Positions 63,002-64,000 of a stretch of DNA of 64,000 nucleotides are shown piece by piece (within the stretch, counting starts at the first letter, position 1; each line of letters begins with the position of its first letter). Both the position numbers and the translations under genes were made by a program. The stretch spans positions 210,452,254 to 210,516,253 of the forward strand of contig NC_061509.1 in NCBI RefSeq assembly GCF_022539505.1, given 5' to 3'. The notes under the pieces were generated by a model, which saw only the letters and a program-made list of their open reading frames with translations, searched no databases and was not told where the DNA came from. Source of the DNA: Lolium rigidum. Its lineage: Eukaryota; Streptophyta; Magnoliopsida; Poales; Poaceae.

Positions 63002-63518
63002 CTGCAGGAAGACACAAATAACTTGTCCAAAACATATGGGGCGCGTTTGTGCATCCCCTTGGCTCGCATGGGGAGTAAATTTCGGCCTGTTTGGATGCCT
63101 GAGCCGAGCCGCGTTGTCGCATTAACCGGTTCTCAAAGCACCCCTGGGACATGCCCTGGAGGAACGCCCGGAATGGCAGTTTCTCTGGGGCCAGGTCCGT
63201 TGCGGCCAGAAGGCTGCACGCGTGGGGAAGGGCGGCGGAGACGCCGCGTCCCTTCGGGAACACGCGCCATAATTAGCCTCACCGCTCCCCTCTTCTTTCT
63301 CTCACTCGCGACCGCACTCTCACCTCCCCCAAACTGTCACATCACCCGACAGTTCCCCTCCCGCCGACCAATCCGCCGCACCGACGCAGGGAGGAGCACC
63401 GCTACCTGAGGAGGAGACGTCGGCGACCAGGACCTCGACATCAGCCGCAATCTGCTCCGCAGACCTCATCGGCATCTCATCTTCGCCCGCGACCTCGAGC
63501 TCGTCCTCTGCCGGAAGA

Positions 63519-63985
63519 ATGGCGGTAACGATCCCTCCTTCCCACCTTCGTATTCGTTCTGTTCAAACATGTCATTTTCGGGCATTTTCGACGACATGCA
63601 CATTAGATCTGCTAGGGTTTCCGTTAGGATAGCGATTGGATTGACGTTTTGCAAGGTGTTCGTCCCCATTTCTTGCAGTTCTTGTCCAGTTCTTGCATTT
63701 CACGGTCTCGATTTGCTTAGATCTGTTACTATAGTGTCGGATTGCGGTAGATCCTTCCTAGACCGGCCTTTGGATTGCTGAAACTGGCAGATCTTGATGT
63801 GCATGCATAGAGGCGAAGGTTTTTTTGTGTCGGGTTTACCATGTTGTCATTGTTGTGCGAAAAGTTTAGCTGAGTCGCGCTAGTTTATTCAGACGCAAGA
63901 GGAGTGGGAGGACTTGAAGAAGGAAGTTGCAATGCTCAAGAATATGCAGAGAACACAAGCACAAGTGATGAGGTTTAAGAAATAG
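63519..63985 (+). CDS. Possible small two-exon gene encoding a 33-aa coiled coil
   Basis: Downstream of a C-rich, leader-like stretch (63270-63518), ATGGCG at 63519-63524 is followed by a GTAACG donor. A TTTATTCAG acceptor at 63892 leads to an exon that reads on in frame: TQEEWEDLKKEVAMLKNMQ and so on, to a TAG at 63983-63985. The spliced product has only 33 residues and a heptad-like pattern. After the TAG the frame gives four more sense codons (EWEA) before TAA, so the TAG may be a recent nonsense change or the peptide may be the relic of a longer one. It is divergent from the F-box gene. Confidence 0.35.
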
Positions 63986-64000
63986 GAATGGGAGGCATAA

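Noticed and set aside
62914..63069. F-box protein start at the most upstream ATG (63069)
   Set aside because: The extension contains a TATA box on the coding strand and no domain; the ATG at 62913 fits better.
1..64000. tRNA or rRNA genes, riboswitches, bacterial-style operons
   Set aside because: None was seen; the TGGCGCC, TGGTATC and TGGCACG stretches are retroelement primer sites and not tRNA genes.

Overview
This window is plant nuclear DNA from a grass, most likely a Pooideae cereal (Triticeae or a close relative such as oat). The evidence is the dense nesting of LTR retrotransposons, LTRs beginning TGATACGTCTCCGACGTATC with an Asp-tRNA-type primer site, a Tat-type Gypsy element with two RNase H domains, a long non-LTR (LINE) element and GC-rich grass-style genes. 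I see no bacterial operon, CRISPR array, rRNA or tRNA gene. Two runs of 100 N (13366-13465, 46572-46671) are assembly gaps, and both lie inside repeats.

Layout. 1-6726: a non-autonomous Gypsy-like element E1 (+), 5' LTR cut by the window edge, with gag-protease and an antisense acidic reading frame. 6727-9903: the 3' part of a Gypsy pol gene (-), ending in a cluster of a near-palindromic GGAAGTTCCGG motif and cut at its 5' side by an Athila-like LTR. 9904-14250: an Athila-like non-autonomous element D (+), broken by a gap. 14251-21383: a second copy of the E1 family, E2 (-), with both LTRs but no target duplication and its protease deleted. 21384-26549: a decayed Tat-type Gypsy element (-). 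26811-34158: a near-complete LINE (-) between 11-bp target duplications. 34641-36509: a host glycosyltransferase gene (-), GT31-like/DUF604, with a short second exon. 36931-37572: a small poly(A)-ended retroposon fragment (-). 37573-55888: an 18.3-kb composite of Athila-like elements with four LTRs, two (-) then two (+), meeting head-on at the second gap. 55889-58671: a poly(A)-ended element tail, an RNase H relic and a possible CACTA end. 58672-60729: a very young 2.06-kb Copia-type mini-element with identical LTRs. 61675-62913: an F-box gene (-). 63519-63985: a possible small two-exon gene (+).

Only the glycosyltransferase and the F-box gene look like ordinary host genes. The rest is layered mobile DNA, and the order of some events can be read: the Athila-like element D entered the Gypsy pol, the LINE entered about 0.5 kb downstream of the glycosyltransferase, and the Copia mini-element is the newest dated insertion. 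Both E1/E2 and the Athila-like elements lack reverse transcriptase and integrase, so they must have moved using proteins from related autonomous elements.

The most unusual signals are: (1) a pair of stem-loops placed 9-14 nt after the stop codon of three different reading frames carried by one Athila-like chassis, with the stems preserved although the sequence changed; (2) an antisense acidic protein conserved between two diverged E1-family copies; (3) LTR leaders built from perfect inverted repeats; and (4) tandem and inverted LTR arrays with an exact 5179-bp period.
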